DNA from: CAVQTK01 sp963716455
GTDB taxonomy: Bacteria; Pseudomonadota; Gammaproteobacteria; Coxiellales; Coxiellaceae
NCBI GenBank assembly: GCA_963716455.1
Contig: CAVQTK010000018.1
Location: 62,001 to 126,000, forward strand
Length of the DNA stretch: 64,000 bases
Direction: 5' to 3'
Translations under genes and position numbers: made by a program
In this document: piece after piece, positions 17,840 to 27,016 of the stretch
Numbering within the stretch: position 1 is the stretch's first letter
How the letters are laid out: each line of letters starts with the position of its first letter
The notes under the pieces: generated by a model
What the model was told of the DNA's origin: nothing
Seen by the model: the letters and a program-made list of their open reading frames with translations, nothing else
Databases searched by the model: none

Positions 17840-18679
17840 TCACTTCAGACCAGATAGTATTCTTTGAATTTGTTGCTGCTGTTGGGTTTGTAATTGCTTT
17901 TCTTGTTGTTGCATCGAGTTAAATGAACTCTTGAAATTTTTTAACACCTCTTGAAGATCTGCTTCCGTATGTGGTAAATGCTGACGACTTAAAGCACTTT
18001 GCACAGCTAAGTGTGCTTTTAATTGCAGGTATTCGGTAAAACTCATAGAAGGATACTCTGACTTAGGAAGTTTCATGCTTAGTTCTATGAAGCGAGGGAT
18101 AATATCATTTGCTAATTCTTCAGTTTGTAATTCATTTATTTCACGCTCGGTGATAACTGCTTTACCTTTTATAAGAAACTTTATCAATTCATCAGACCAT
18201 TTCTGAATAAAATTTTGCCATTCCTGTTCATGAGTAGAAGTGAGATCATCTAGTTGAAGTTGACTTTCCTCTAATTTAGCAAAGGTTAAATTAACAAGAC
18301 GTTGAGAGGGAATTTGATTTTCTGTAGATAAAGTAGCTCGTTTTGTTTTAAATAAATCTTCCTTACTTAAATGTAATTCCAATCGGTAACGCGAAATTTC
18401 TGCGTATGCGGACATGAATTGTTTAACAATTACACCAAAAGGGCCTTGTAAAACAGATCGAATTTGTTTCTCAGATAAAATATGCGGAGCTTCAGAAGGA
18501 GTCATAAAAGTAAGATTTTCTAAATTGTCTATGTCAAAACTTTCTAATTCTTCAATGTTGGTAATGGGCTTTTCTTTTACCAAGGTAGTATGTGCAACAA
18601 TAATTTTAGCAAGTGCTTTCCATTCGCTAAGCAAGATTCTAGTTTGGGTGCCTAAAAAAAGTGAAGGAGCTTTAGTCAT
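17840..18679 (-). CDS. Unrecognised helical protein downstream of the prpD remnant
   Basis: A 279-residue soluble protein, strongly helical and rich in Glu, Lys and Gln, ending in a poly-Gln-like tract (QLQTQQQQQIQRIL). I recognise no domain. The reading frame extends upstream to 19057, but those first 120 or so codons are the old prpD 3' end partly read in the wrong frame. The start is therefore placed at ATG 18679 (MTKAPSLFLG), which has a Shine-Dalgarno (CTAGGA) seven bases upstream. It overlaps the end of the prpD remnant by a few bases. Candidate secreted effector by composition only. Confidence 0.6.
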   Translation of the reverse strand: MTKAPSLFLGTQTRILLSEWKALAKIIVAHTTLVKEKPITNIEELESFDIDNLENLTFMTPSEAPHILSEKQIRSVLQGPFGVIVKQFMSAYAEISRYRLELHLSKEDLFKTKRATLSTENQIPSQRLVNLTFAKLEESQLQLDDLTSTHEQEWQNFIQKWSDELIKFLIKGKAVITEREINELQTEELANDIIPRFIELSMKLPKSEYPSMSFTEYLQLKAHLAVQSALSRQHLPHTEADLQEVLKNFKSSFNSMQQQEKQLQTQQQQQIQRILSGLK

Positions 18680-20142
18680 TTTTTTTCCTAGGAACAATGA
18701 GTGGACAATGGAGTAGATCAACAAAATCTTTAATGGATGTATTGAGAAATTTTTCTTTTTTTTCAGTAAGATGTAAAATTTTTTCTGCTTGAGAGGAGAG
18801 AAATGAGATTGGACGTTATCAGTAAATTTTTTTATTAGTAACGGCATCCCTTCTTCCCGACGGCGACGATGACCTATAGGATATTCGATAGATACTTCTT
18901 CAGTGCTATTACCATCTTGGAAATAGACTCTCAAGGCATTCCCAATGGATCTTCTATTAGTATCTAAATAACCTGCACTAAATTCAGGCGATTCACTCAC
19001 TTGCATTTTGGAACGTAGCATGTCAATGCGTGGGTCTTGTAGCAACAGCATCTTCATAATGTTCTGGCGTTATTTGACCAAATATAAGTCCAATCGCAAT
19101 CATGTATTGCAAACAATGGTCTCGATCGGCCGGATTATATAGCGGGCCCTTTTTTATTAATAATACGTATGGCTGATTCTTGAGTGCTTAATACTGAATT
19201 CGTCTCAATTTCATTCAAACGATCTTTCACCTGGGATGAAGTGCAACAGCACATTCTACAGCGGTTTGTGCATGAAATTCAGCAGGGAATGAAATTTTAA
19301 ATAATATATTTTCCATCACATAACTACCATAAGGGACGGTGAAATGTGAAAGGGTCGTCCCTCGAAAGTATACATCATAAAATCCCCACGTTGGTGCAGT
19401 TAATGCGCTAGGATAGCCCATTTCGCCACTCATCGCAATAAATGCTAAACGCACTCCCGACTGGTGGCATCACCTGCAGCCCAGGATTTCGTAGAGCCCG
19501 TATTAGGTGCATGACGATAAGTTCGTAAACTTTGTCCATCTACCAAGCATTGAGATAGGGCATTGCAAATTTGTTCTTTATTACCCCCCAATAATAGGAG
19601 TGACCACGGCAGTAGTGGCTACTTTTACTAACAACACATGATCCAAACCAACGCGATTAAAACTATTTTCTAATGCCAAAATACCTTGAATTTCATGGGC
19701 TTTAATCATTGCAGGTAATAAATCATGAACTTTCAATTGGGGGCTGTATTTTGTTGCGACTTAAATAATCGGCATACGCTAAAATACCGCCTAAATTATC
19801 AGAAGGGTGTCCCCATTCTGCGGCTAACCAAGTATCATTAAAGTCTAACCAACGAATCATGGTTCCAAAATTAAAAGCAGCTTGCATAGGATTTAATATA
19901 AAGTGAGTTCCAGGAACACGCGCTCCTTTTTTAAGTTGCTCTTCTGGAACAATTGGACCCAACAATTTTGTGCATTCCGGGAATTTAAGTGCTGTAAAGG
20001 CACAAGCAAGAGAATCTAATAAATCATAGTAAGCAGTTTAATAGGCTAATTCACTATCAATTTTATAATCATGCACATAATCTGCGATAGCAATCAACTC
20101 TCTGTCAAAGTCGGTCGCTTATGTATCAATAACATCTACCAT
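18672..20142 (-). pseudogene. prpD: 2-methylcitrate dehydratase PrpD, multiply broken
   Basis: The 2-methylcitrate cycle dehydratase used in propionate breakdown. Recognisable blocks in several frames include KLLGPIVPEEQLKKGARVPG, IRWLDFNDTWLAAEWGHPSD, GEMGYPSALTAPTWGFYDVY, GSYVMENILFKISFPAEFH, NPADRDHCLQYMIAIG, and the C-terminal block DPRIDMLRSKMQ with YPIGHRRRREEG. In-frame stops occur near both ends of the first 35 codons and there are at least five frame changes, so this gene is dead. It begins three bases after the prpC stop. prpB is not adjacent. Confidence 0.88.
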
Positions 20143-20145
20143 ATA

Positions 20146-21264
20146 TTATCTTTTTTCTAAAGAAATAAAAGAACGTAAAGGAGGGCCAGATATATTCAGC
20201 GATGGACGAATTAATTTATTATTACTTCGCGTTGTTCGATAACGTGTGCTGACCATCCGCTAATTCGAGAAATAACAAATAAAGGTGTGAAAAGTTCAAT
20301 AGGAATATCACAAAAATGATAAACCACTGCACTATAAAAATCTAAATTAGGAAATAACTTTTTTTGTTCCCACATTATCTCTTCAAATTTTTCAGCAATG
20401 GTAGAGTATATTATCTTTTCTTTTGGCTGACAATTTTTTTGCCCAAATTTTGATAAGGTCCGAACGGGGATCCGATTTTGTATAAACGCGATGACCAAAA
20501 CCCATGATTAATTCTTTATTAGCTAACATTTTTTTGATAATAGATTCTAGCTTTTCTACTGAATCACATCGTTGTAACAGTTTTAATGCTTCTTCATTAG
20601 CACCACCATGAAGTGGACCACGTAAAGTACCAATAGCACTGCAAACTGCTGAATAAAAGTCAGATAATGTTGCAGCGGTGACTCGAGCAGCGAAAGTAGA
20701 AGCATTAAATTCATGTTCAGCGTACAAAATGAGCGAAGCATTTAATGTAGCCACTGCTAAGGTATCCGGATCTTCTTGGTGGAGTAAAAATAAAAAGTAA
20801 GCGGCAGTACCAGGAATTTTTAATTCTGTATTTATCCGTTGACCGGTTTGTTGAAAATGATACCAATACATCAGTATAGCGGGAAACAAAGCTAATAAAC
20901 GATCGGCAATATTTACTGCGGCGTGTGAATTAGACTCGGGTTCTAAACAACCTAATACTGAACAGCCTGTGCGCAAAACATCCATTGGATTAGTTTTTGG
21001 AGGAATTTGTTCAAGAATAAGTTTTAAAGCAAGGGGTAATTTTCGTAAGTCGATTAGTTTTTGTTGATATTCATTTAATTGTTGGCTGTTTGGTAATTCA
21101 CCACGAATTAATAGAAATGCTGTTTCTTCAAAGCTTGTATAATTAGATAAATCTTCTATCGTATATCCACGATAGCTAAGACCCATTCCTTCTTTACCAA
21201 CAGTAGCAATTTGTGTTTGTCCAGCTACGATTCCAGCTAAGCCACTTGGTTTTGCTTCGGCCAT
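20146..21264 (-). pseudogene. prpC: 2-methylcitrate synthase PrpC, frameshifted
   Basis: Condenses propionyl-CoA with oxaloacetate. The first 290 codons are intact and include VGKEGMGLSYRGYTIEDLS, the catalytic region GPLHGGANEEALKLL and GFGHRVYTKSDPRSDLIK. The frame then changes near 20400 (after KRKDNILY), continues as STIAEKFEEIMWEQKKLFPNL through the catalytic Asp region, and changes again near 20214 before the C-terminal KLIRPSLNISGP. The wording of the C-terminal half and the prpD neighbour favour PrpC over GltA. With prpD dead next door the loss is probably real. Confidence 0.85.
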
Positions 21265-21324
21265 TTTTTTTCCTTAGTTAGCACAATCTATAATATATTA
21301 TAGTTTAATTGAGCAAAAATATAA

Positions 21325-21354
21325 AAAATTCGGTCGCAAGCGACCGAGTTTTTT
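21325..21354 (-). terminator. Intrinsic terminator after the UMF1 transporter gene
   Basis: CGGTCGC-AA-GCGACCG forms a GC-rich stem (21331-21346) flanked by an A-run on the left and a T-run on the right, so it can terminate in both directions. The useful direction is minus, ending transcription from the transporter before prpC. A closely related cassette is found at 29620-29647. Confidence 0.7.
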
Positions 21355-21445
21355 ATCTCTTCTCCCCTTTGGAAACCCCAGTCGCTCGGTCTTCGGAGCA
21401 AGCCTCGGAGATTTTTTTCTTTAAATCACATGGCATTGCAATGCT

Positions 21446-22729
21446 TCATCTGTCAACTCGGACCCCATAACTTAACAAAACACCACCAATGATCATAAAG
21501 ACAAACACGGTGCTCATCCCTATACGTTGACTATTGAATACCGTAGTAGTAATGCCTAATATCCATGGGCCTAAGAAAGATGTGGCTTTACCTGAGAAAG
21601 CATATAAACCAAAAAATTCAGTAATTAGCTCGCGGGGTGCAACACGAATGAAAAGTGAACGACTGGCAGCTTGCACCGGCCCAACTCCCAGACTTAATCC
21701 CATTCCTAGTGTCCAAAACCATAATTTACTTTTAACTATCAAAATACCAATGCCACATAAAATCATTAAGCTTAAGGCAAGTAAAATCGTCAATTTTGGC
21801 CCTCGAGCATCATCTAGCCAAGCAAAAATACCTGCTCCTAAGCCTGCGGCTAAGTTCATGGCTATACCGAATTGAATAATTTCAGCTGTTGACATATTGA
21901 AAACACCAGCAGCATATATTCCTCCGAAAGCGAAAACGGTTATTAAGCCATCTATGTATAACATTCTAGCCAATAAAAAAAATAAAATATTATGATGTTG
22001 TCGGGATATTATTAAGGTTTTTAAAGTTTTCCAAAGTGAACGTAACCCAATTTGAGTAGCTAGCGCAAAACCCCTACCTGTGCTTGGCCTGTCTGTAGTA
22101 AATAGGAAGATGGGTAAACTAAATAAAAGTAACCAAATAGCTACTAATGGACCACAGATGCGGATCTGCTCAGCTGTATCTAAATTTAACCCAAGCCATG
22201 CAGCTCCATTTCCGGTAATGAAAATCTTCAATGATAAAAATAATGCACATAATCCTCCCAAATACCCTAAACCCCATCCCCATCCCGATATTCTCCCTAA
22301 AAAACCAGCAGGCGCTAAATCATTCAACATGGAATTATAGAAAACAGTTGATGTTTCTAACCCGATGGTTCCAAGCACAATCCAACATAAAGCCCATGAG
22401 ATATCACTGGGCTGAGGTTTGACAAACCATAAAGCCAAAGCTGAGATTACTGTAAGTATGGTCAATCCGAATAACCAGGGCTTACGCCTTCCTTCATAAT
22501 CCGCAATTGCTCCCAAGATAGGGCTGCATAAAGCAACAATTAGACCTGCTAAAGCTGCAGCATATCCCCATTGGGCGGCGCCTTCAATTTTATTGACAGC
22601 CACTTTCTCTGTGAAATAAGTGGCGAAAATAAAAGTATTTAATAGAACTGAAAAAGGAGAGCTTGCCCAATCATAAAGTAGCCAAGAGATTAAAGGGAGT
22701 CGACTAAATTTTTTCATTGGGGCTATCAA
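21446..22729 (-). CDS. MFS transporter, UMF1 / Atg22-like family
   Basis: Twelve-helix inner-membrane transporter of 427 residues. The N-terminal LLYDWASSPFSVLLNTFIFATYF is the signature of the UMF1 family (related to yeast vacuolar Atg22), whose bacterial substrates are mostly unknown; amino acids or small nutrients are likely. Other typical parts are GAIADYEGRRKPWLFG and LGVGPVQAASRSLF. An inner ATG at 22717 (MKKFSRLP) is the more usual start. It overlaps the preceding CsiV-like gene, so the two are probably translated together, and a terminator lies about 90 bases after it. Confidence 0.87.
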   Translation of the reverse strand: MIAPMKKFSRLPLISWLLYDWASSPFSVLLNTFIFATYFTEKVAVNKIEGAAQWGYAAALAGLIVALCSPILGAIADYEGRRKPWLFGLTILTVISALALWFVKPQPSDISWALCWIVLGTIGLETSTVFYNSMLNDLAPAGFLGRISGWGWGLGYLGGLCALFLSLKIFITGNGAAWLGLNLDTAEQIRICGPLVAIWLLLFSLPIFLFTTDRPSTGRGFALATQIGLRSLWKTLKTLIISRQHHNILFFLLARMLYIDGLITVFAFGGIYAAGVFNMSTAEIIQFGIAMNLAAGLGAGIFAWLDDARGPKLTILLALSLMILCGIGILIVKSKLWFWTLGMGLSLGVGPVQAASRSLFIRVAPRELITEFFGLYAFSGKATSFLGPWILGITTTVFNSQRIGMSTVFVFMIIGGVLLSYGVRVDR

Positions 22730-23303
22730 TTACGGAAGGTACAGTGGGGAAAATCTCTATTATGACGCCATAAAAAGGGTGATCTATATAATTCAATTCA
22801 TTACTACGCATGCGTAGCTCTTGATTTAAATTGGCGTAAAAAGGTGTATCAGAAGGTGAGGGCATTAAAAATTGCAAATTGAAATGAAGATTAAAATAAT
22901 GTTGTAAGCTAATAGCAAGAGTCCCGTCCATTTGTTTTCCTGAAGAAACAGTAGCACCTCCTTGAAGATGAATAATCTCTTCTTTTTGTGCTTCGGTGGT
23001 AGATTGTTGCCATGCTAAATGCATAAGAATAGGGTAATGATTTTTTTGAAGTTGTTGGTGAACTTGTTTTAACCGCCATTGACTAGAGGGCAATATTTTA
23101 TCGCGATGCAATTCAGTACTAGAGAAAGGTAATTTAAGTTTGTCCACTAGCGGCCATTGCTCAGATTTTAAGTTCTGATTAGTAGGATGAGAGAAGACTA
23201 TCATTTCGATTTGATAGCTTGACACATATTCAGCAAAACTGATTTTTGCCCATCCCAATAGAATAAAACAAGCTAATAAATATATTTTTTTATAGTTATT
23301 CAT
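22704..23303 (-). CDS. csiV: CsiV-like periplasmic protein
   Basis: The 199 residues begin with a signal peptide (LLACFILLGWAKISFAEY, cleaved after FAE or nearby). The mature protein fits the CsiV family, peptidoglycan-associated proteins involved in cell shape and viability: YQIEMIVFSHP at its start, a central ILMHLAWQQ block, ISLQHYFNLHFNLQF, and RMRSNELNYIDHPFYGVIIEI at the C-terminus. Family assignment rests on these blocks and the typical position near the C-terminus of HPxFGxxxxI. Its own 3' end overlaps the transporter gene. Confidence 0.7.
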   Translation of the reverse strand: MNNYKKIYLLACFILLGWAKISFAEYVSSYQIEMIVFSHPTNQNLKSEQWPLVDKLKLPFSSTELHRDKILPSSQWRLKQVHQQLQKNHYPILMHLAWQQSTTEAQKEEIIHLQGGATVSSGKQMDGTLAISLQHYFNLHFNLQFLMPSPSDTPFYANLNQELRMRSNELNYIDHPFYGVIIEIFPTVPSVIDSPNEKI

Positions 23304-23390
23304 TGTTGGAAAATAAAGTAATCAATTATAGTAACTCACTAATAGTTTTTTCTTACTTTATCAGTAAATAAGTGATTTTCACAAGCTTCT

Positions 23391-24215
23391 TTAGGTAGTC
23401 TTTTTTAATAAAACAATTTCCACGACGATTTGATCATGAAAAGGATAATTTAATGTTTGCGCAAGCCATCTTCCCAATTTGGAAAGAATCGTGGTTGGGA
23501 TAGCCCGGTAATCTAATAGACTCAAAGCCCATCCTCCTCTTTGGGCAAATTCAAGGACTTCGTCAGGGTTTTTAAAATTTATTGCAGTGATTAATTGTTG
23601 AACTTGACATATTTCGTATCCTTGATCTTTTGCTAATTTAAAAATTTCTTCACGATCATCTGGGACTTTTGTTTTTGCTAATGTTTTTTTGGTCCAAAAA
23701 TAAAATAATTGTTTCAGTGGATTAAAGCTTTTTTTCAAAGCGATAGCTTGTGCTTGGGCGTTAGCAAAAGCTTTTTTGGTGGTGGTTAAAATAGCAAAAT
23801 AGCCCCTGGTATCAAGCAAATAATTTCCTTGTTCTAATAGTTTGGGTAGCCCTACGTAAGAACAAACAAAGCTAGCTATCACTAGATTAAATTGATGGGA
23901 AGAAAAAAAATAATTGGCTTTCTCAATATTCCCTACTATGGGAGTGATGTCTATTTTTCTGCTAGCTAATTTTAACATGTCGGCGGAGGCATCAAGAGCT
24001 ATTAATTGTGCTTGTGGGCTCAGAGCACGCAATGCTTCAAGAAATTTACCATCTCCTGCACCTAAATCGATAATGCGTAAATGCTGTTGTTCTAAAAGGT
24101 GAGCATCTTGAATTTGCTTAATGGCAGTATCTATGGCTGAGGAGATAATATGAAAGTAATCTACTTTTGAATAGTTATCGGCAATTGAATTGTATAGATG
24201 GCCAATTTTTTTCAT
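23391..24215 (-). CDS. Class I SAM-dependent methyltransferase, BioC-like
   Basis: A 274-residue methyltransferase. The SAM site is IDLGAGDGKFLEALR near residues 49-63, followed by the acidic strand IALDASADML near 74-83 and NLVIASFVCSYVG near 110-122. The order YNSIADNYSKVDYF at the start resembles BioC and UbiE types, but substrate cannot be read from the sequence. The C-terminal part has KFxxPDEV-type helices seen in small-molecule methyltransferases. It stands alone just before tRNA-Phe. Confidence 0.8.
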   Translation of the reverse strand: MKKIGHLYNSIADNYSKVDYFHIISSAIDTAIKQIQDAHLLEQQHLRIIDLGAGDGKFLEALRALSPQAQLIALDASADMLKLASRKIDITPIVGNIEKANYFFSSHQFNLVIASFVCSYVGLPKLLEQGNYLLDTRGYFAILTTTKKAFANAQAQAIALKKSFNPLKQLFYFWTKKTLAKTKVPDDREEIFKLAKDQGYEICQVQQLITAINFKNPDEVLEFAQRGGWALSLLDYRAIPTTILSKLGRWLAQTLNYPFHDQIVVEIVLLKKTT

Positions 24216-24254
24216 GTGATCCTTTAAAGAATAGGAAATAACCCTCTTTTAGAT

Positions 24255-24330
<76 letters not shown>

Positions 24331-24367
24331 TAGGGTGAGATAAATTAAACTGGTTTGGACGATTTAG

Positions 24368-24640
24368 TCAAGTATCATTTGAAGTATAACCAGGCGGTTC
24401 AGAGCTGCCTTCGCCAAATAAAAATTTTTCCATTTCCTGTTCTAGAAATTCGCGTGATTTGGTTTCTACCAAACTAAGACGATATTCATTAATTAAACGA
24501 GTTTGATGATCGATCCATTCCTTCCATGCTTGCTGAGAAATATTCTCATAAATTCTTTGACCAAGTTCGCCTGGATAAGGAGGGGTATCCAAGCCCTTCT
24601 GCTTCTTTTGTAATTTTTGGCAAAAAATAAAACGTTTCAT
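24368..24640 (-). CDS. yggX: Probable Fe(2+)-trafficking protein YggX
   Basis: Small cytoplasmic protein (90 residues) that protects iron-sulphur enzymes from oxidative damage. It shows the family pattern RFIFCQKLQKKQKGLDTPPYPGELGQRIY near the N-terminus with the conserved Cys7, then AWKEWIDHQTRLINEYRLS and a KFLFGEG motif near the C-terminus. Its ATG overlaps the stop of the mutY remnant, the same mutY-yggX order as in E. coli, so it presumably still depends on that transcript. Confidence 0.95.
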   Translation of the reverse strand: MKRFIFCQKLQKKQKGLDTPPYPGELGQRIYENISQQAWKEWIDHQTRLINEYRLSLVETKSREFLEQEMEKFLFGEGSSEPPGYTSNDT

Positions 24641-25733
24641 ATTCTGTCTCCTCGGAGCAGTATAGTCAATAACTTTTTAATCGGGGCAGGAATTCCTCCC
24701 GGCAATGGCGGATTTGCTTTATACCAAAATTTGTCTGAACATTCCATAACTTTTATTGGCGCGCATCCAACTATTGAATTCGAATCTATTGTTACCAAAA
24801 TTGGGCATATAATTAATTCAAAATGGCTAAATTTGTGCCTAAATTCGGACCATTTTTGCAATGTTTAAAATTTTTTGGTTTAAATACTGCTGTACACCAA
24901 GCTTTAGTATTTGGCCTTCTTCCTCACATTCTGGAAAGCTCCATAATCCTCCCCAAATTCCTGCAGGAAAACGTTTTTCCAATAAAATGGCAAACTCTTG
25001 ATTTTTAATCATTAGAAAATAAGTTTTTTTTATTGACTTTTTAATTTTAACAGGTTTAACATTTGGGAACTCCGTAATACATTCTTGATTAAAAGCTTGA
25101 CAATCGGCTACTCACTGGGCAGAGGTTACAAATGGGTTTACTGCGAGTACATAAAGTTGCTCCTAAATCCATAATAGCTTGATTATAAAAAACATAATTT
25201 TCACTGGGGTATCTTGATTTGCCAAACTCCCATAATTGCTTTAATATTTCTTTTCCTTGGGGCCATCCCTCAATGGCATGGTAACGAATAAGTACCCGTT
25301 TAACATTCCCATCTAGAATACAAGCACGATATTGAAACCAAAAGATAAGGATAGCCCCGGCGGTTGAACGACCCAATGCCTGGTAATTGAACGAGTTCAC
25401 TTGGGATTGTGGGAAATGGTCATTTGGTATTGAATATGAATAATTTGCGCACAATTATGTAAATGTCTTGCTCTTGCATAATAACCTAATCCAGACCAGT
25501 AGACTTAAAACTTCATCTAAATTGGCTAAGGCTAAGGATTTAATGTCAGGGAATCGTTCAATAAATTTTTCATAAAAAGGAATAACAGTAACGACTTGAG
25601 TTTGTTGTAACATGATTTCAGATATCCAAACCCGATAGGGAGTGGGATTTTGTTTCCAAGGCAAATTATGTCGCCCATGAATATGGTACCATGTGAAGTA
25701 GTGAATCAGTAGAACTGTTGAAATAAATGCCAT
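24637..25733 (-). pseudogene. mutY: Adenine DNA glycosylase MutY, multiply broken
   Basis: Removes A mispaired with 8-oxoG. Recognisable pieces are the start with GRHNLPWKQNPTPYRVWISEIMLQQTQV (helix-hairpin region), then in another frame NQAIMDLGATLCTRSKPICNLCPV with three of the iron-sulphur cysteines, and a C-terminal NUDIX-like part KFSHFELIICPILV and KFWYKANPPLPGGIPAPI in a further frame, with a stop near 24850. At least three frame changes and one nonsense codon make it a true pseudogene. Its last codon overlaps yggX by four bases (ATGA). Confidence 0.85.
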
Positions 25734-25760
25734 TTTTAAATTATTAGGTTGAAGAATGAG

Positions 25761-25831
25761 AGCGGGTGATGGGAATCGAACCCACGCTATCAGCTTGGGA
25801 AGCTGAAGTTCTACCATTGAACTACACCCGC
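25761..25831 (-). tRNA. tRNA-Gly (CCC)
   Basis: Minus-strand cloverleaf with acceptor GCGGGTG/CACCCGC, D arm GTTCAATGGTAGAAC, anticodon stem CAGCT/AGCTG around loop TTCCCAA (anticodon CCC) and T arm TGGGTTCGATTCCCA. The discriminator base is T and CCA is not encoded. The sequence closely resembles E. coli glyU. Confidence 0.95.
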
Positions 25832-25868
25832 TTTAGTTAAATTGATCGAAATAGCGTAGCGAAATTTA

Positions 25869-26557
25869 ATGCAAGAATCTAGTTCGATTGGTACTTAACA
25901 CAAATCAGAAGTTTTGTCCGTGCGGGAAGCAAGGATAACCCCTGCGCAAATTCGGTGCATTAGAAACTTTGTGGCCGCAGTATGGATTAGATTCAACGAT
26001 AGGGTATATCGATTCGGGTGACAATTATATTTTGGAAATTGGTTTCGGAGGAGGAGAGTCATTATTAACCATGGCAATTGCCAATCCACAAACAATTTTA
26101 TCGGAGTTGAGGTACATCGGCCTGGGGTAGGTTCTTTGCTAGCTGCTTTAGCAAAACATCAGCTTAACAATGTTAATTATTTTCGAGAAGATGCCGTAAC
26201 TGTGTTAAATAAATGCATCAGGGATGATAGCTTAAATCGAAGTGCATATATTTTTTCCCGATCCATGGCCTAAAAAACGGCATCATAAACGTCGTTTAAT
26301 TCAAATAGAATTCATGGGCTTATTGGCAGAAAAAACTTAAACCGGGTGGATTAATTGCATTTAGCAACAGACTGGGCTAGATTATGCCAAACAAATGATT
26401 GACAGATCATAAATGAAACATTGAAAGTTTTACTAACTGTGGTGAAGAGAAGGATATCTTATTTAATCAAACCCTAAGGCCACTAACTAAATTTGAAAAA
26501 CGGGGACGTGGATTAGGTCATAGCAATTTGGGATATTTTGATTATAAAAAGATTTGA
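25869..26557 (+). pseudogene. trmB: tRNA (guanine-N7-)-methyltransferase TrmB remnant
   Basis: Should methylate G46 in tRNA variable loops. Scattered blocks in different frames match the family: a broken RSFVR-EARITPAQ start, LETLWPQYGLD, YILEIGFGGGESLL (SAM site), IGVEVHRPGVGSLL, HIFFPDPWPKKRHHKRRL (substrate loop) and the C-terminal TKFEKRGRGLGHSN. At least five indels and several stops occur within about 690 bases. The remnant follows tRNA-Gly and reads convergently toward phhB. Confidence 0.85.
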
Positions 26558-26609
26558 GTAACTAATAGGAGAAGTATCGTTAACTTTGGCTGCACAGATA
26601 AAATCATTT

Positions 26610-26897
26610 TCAGATAGCCGCTTTAATAGCATGAGTGGAAAAATGTATTTTACAATAGTCGTATCCGATTTCTAAAGTGGGGTGGTGTCCTTCACGATTA
26701 GCAATCCAGGCAACAGCATTGGCAAAACTCATTGTTTTATTAAAACCTTTAAAATTAAAGCAGCGAGTAATAGTATTTTCTTTTTGGTTGAACTCCCAAC
26801 CAGGAATCTCTCCAAGAGCTCGCTCAATTTCGGCAGTAGTCATAGGGGCTACTCCAGCTTCACAGGCTTTGCAATGTACAGTCTTAAAATTATCCAT
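26610..26897 (-). CDS. phhB: Pterin-4a-carbinolamine dehydratase, altered C-terminus
   Basis: Dehydrates 4a-hydroxytetrahydropterins and supports phenylalanine hydroxylase-type enzymes. The 95 residues carry the active-site motif NREGHHPTLEIGYDYCKIHFSTHAI with its two adjacent histidines and the third histidine downstream. The normal ending LSENDFICAAK is present in the next frame straight after an extra G near 26618-26621, so the last 13 or more residues are lost and replaced by AAI. Catalytic residues are all upstream of the change, so activity may remain. No pterin-dependent hydroxylase is in the window. Confidence 0.8.
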   Translation of the reverse strand: MDNFKTVHCKACEAGVAPMTTAEIERALGEIPGWEFNQKENTITRCFNFKGFNKTMSFANAVAWIANREGHHPTLEIGYDYCKIHFSTHAIKAAI

Positions 26898-27016
26898 TAT
26901 TCTGCCTCATAAAAAAAATCTTTACATAAGCCTTAGGCTTTTTTAGAATCAGTGAGTTTATTCATGGCTTAGTCATTAAATTGACTTAGTTAAAAATCAT
27001 AACAGACAGGAAAATT

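Noticed and set aside
20146..21264. Housekeeping citrate synthase GltA
   Set aside because: Short N-terminus, C-terminal wording and the adjoining prpD point to 2-methylcitrate synthase.
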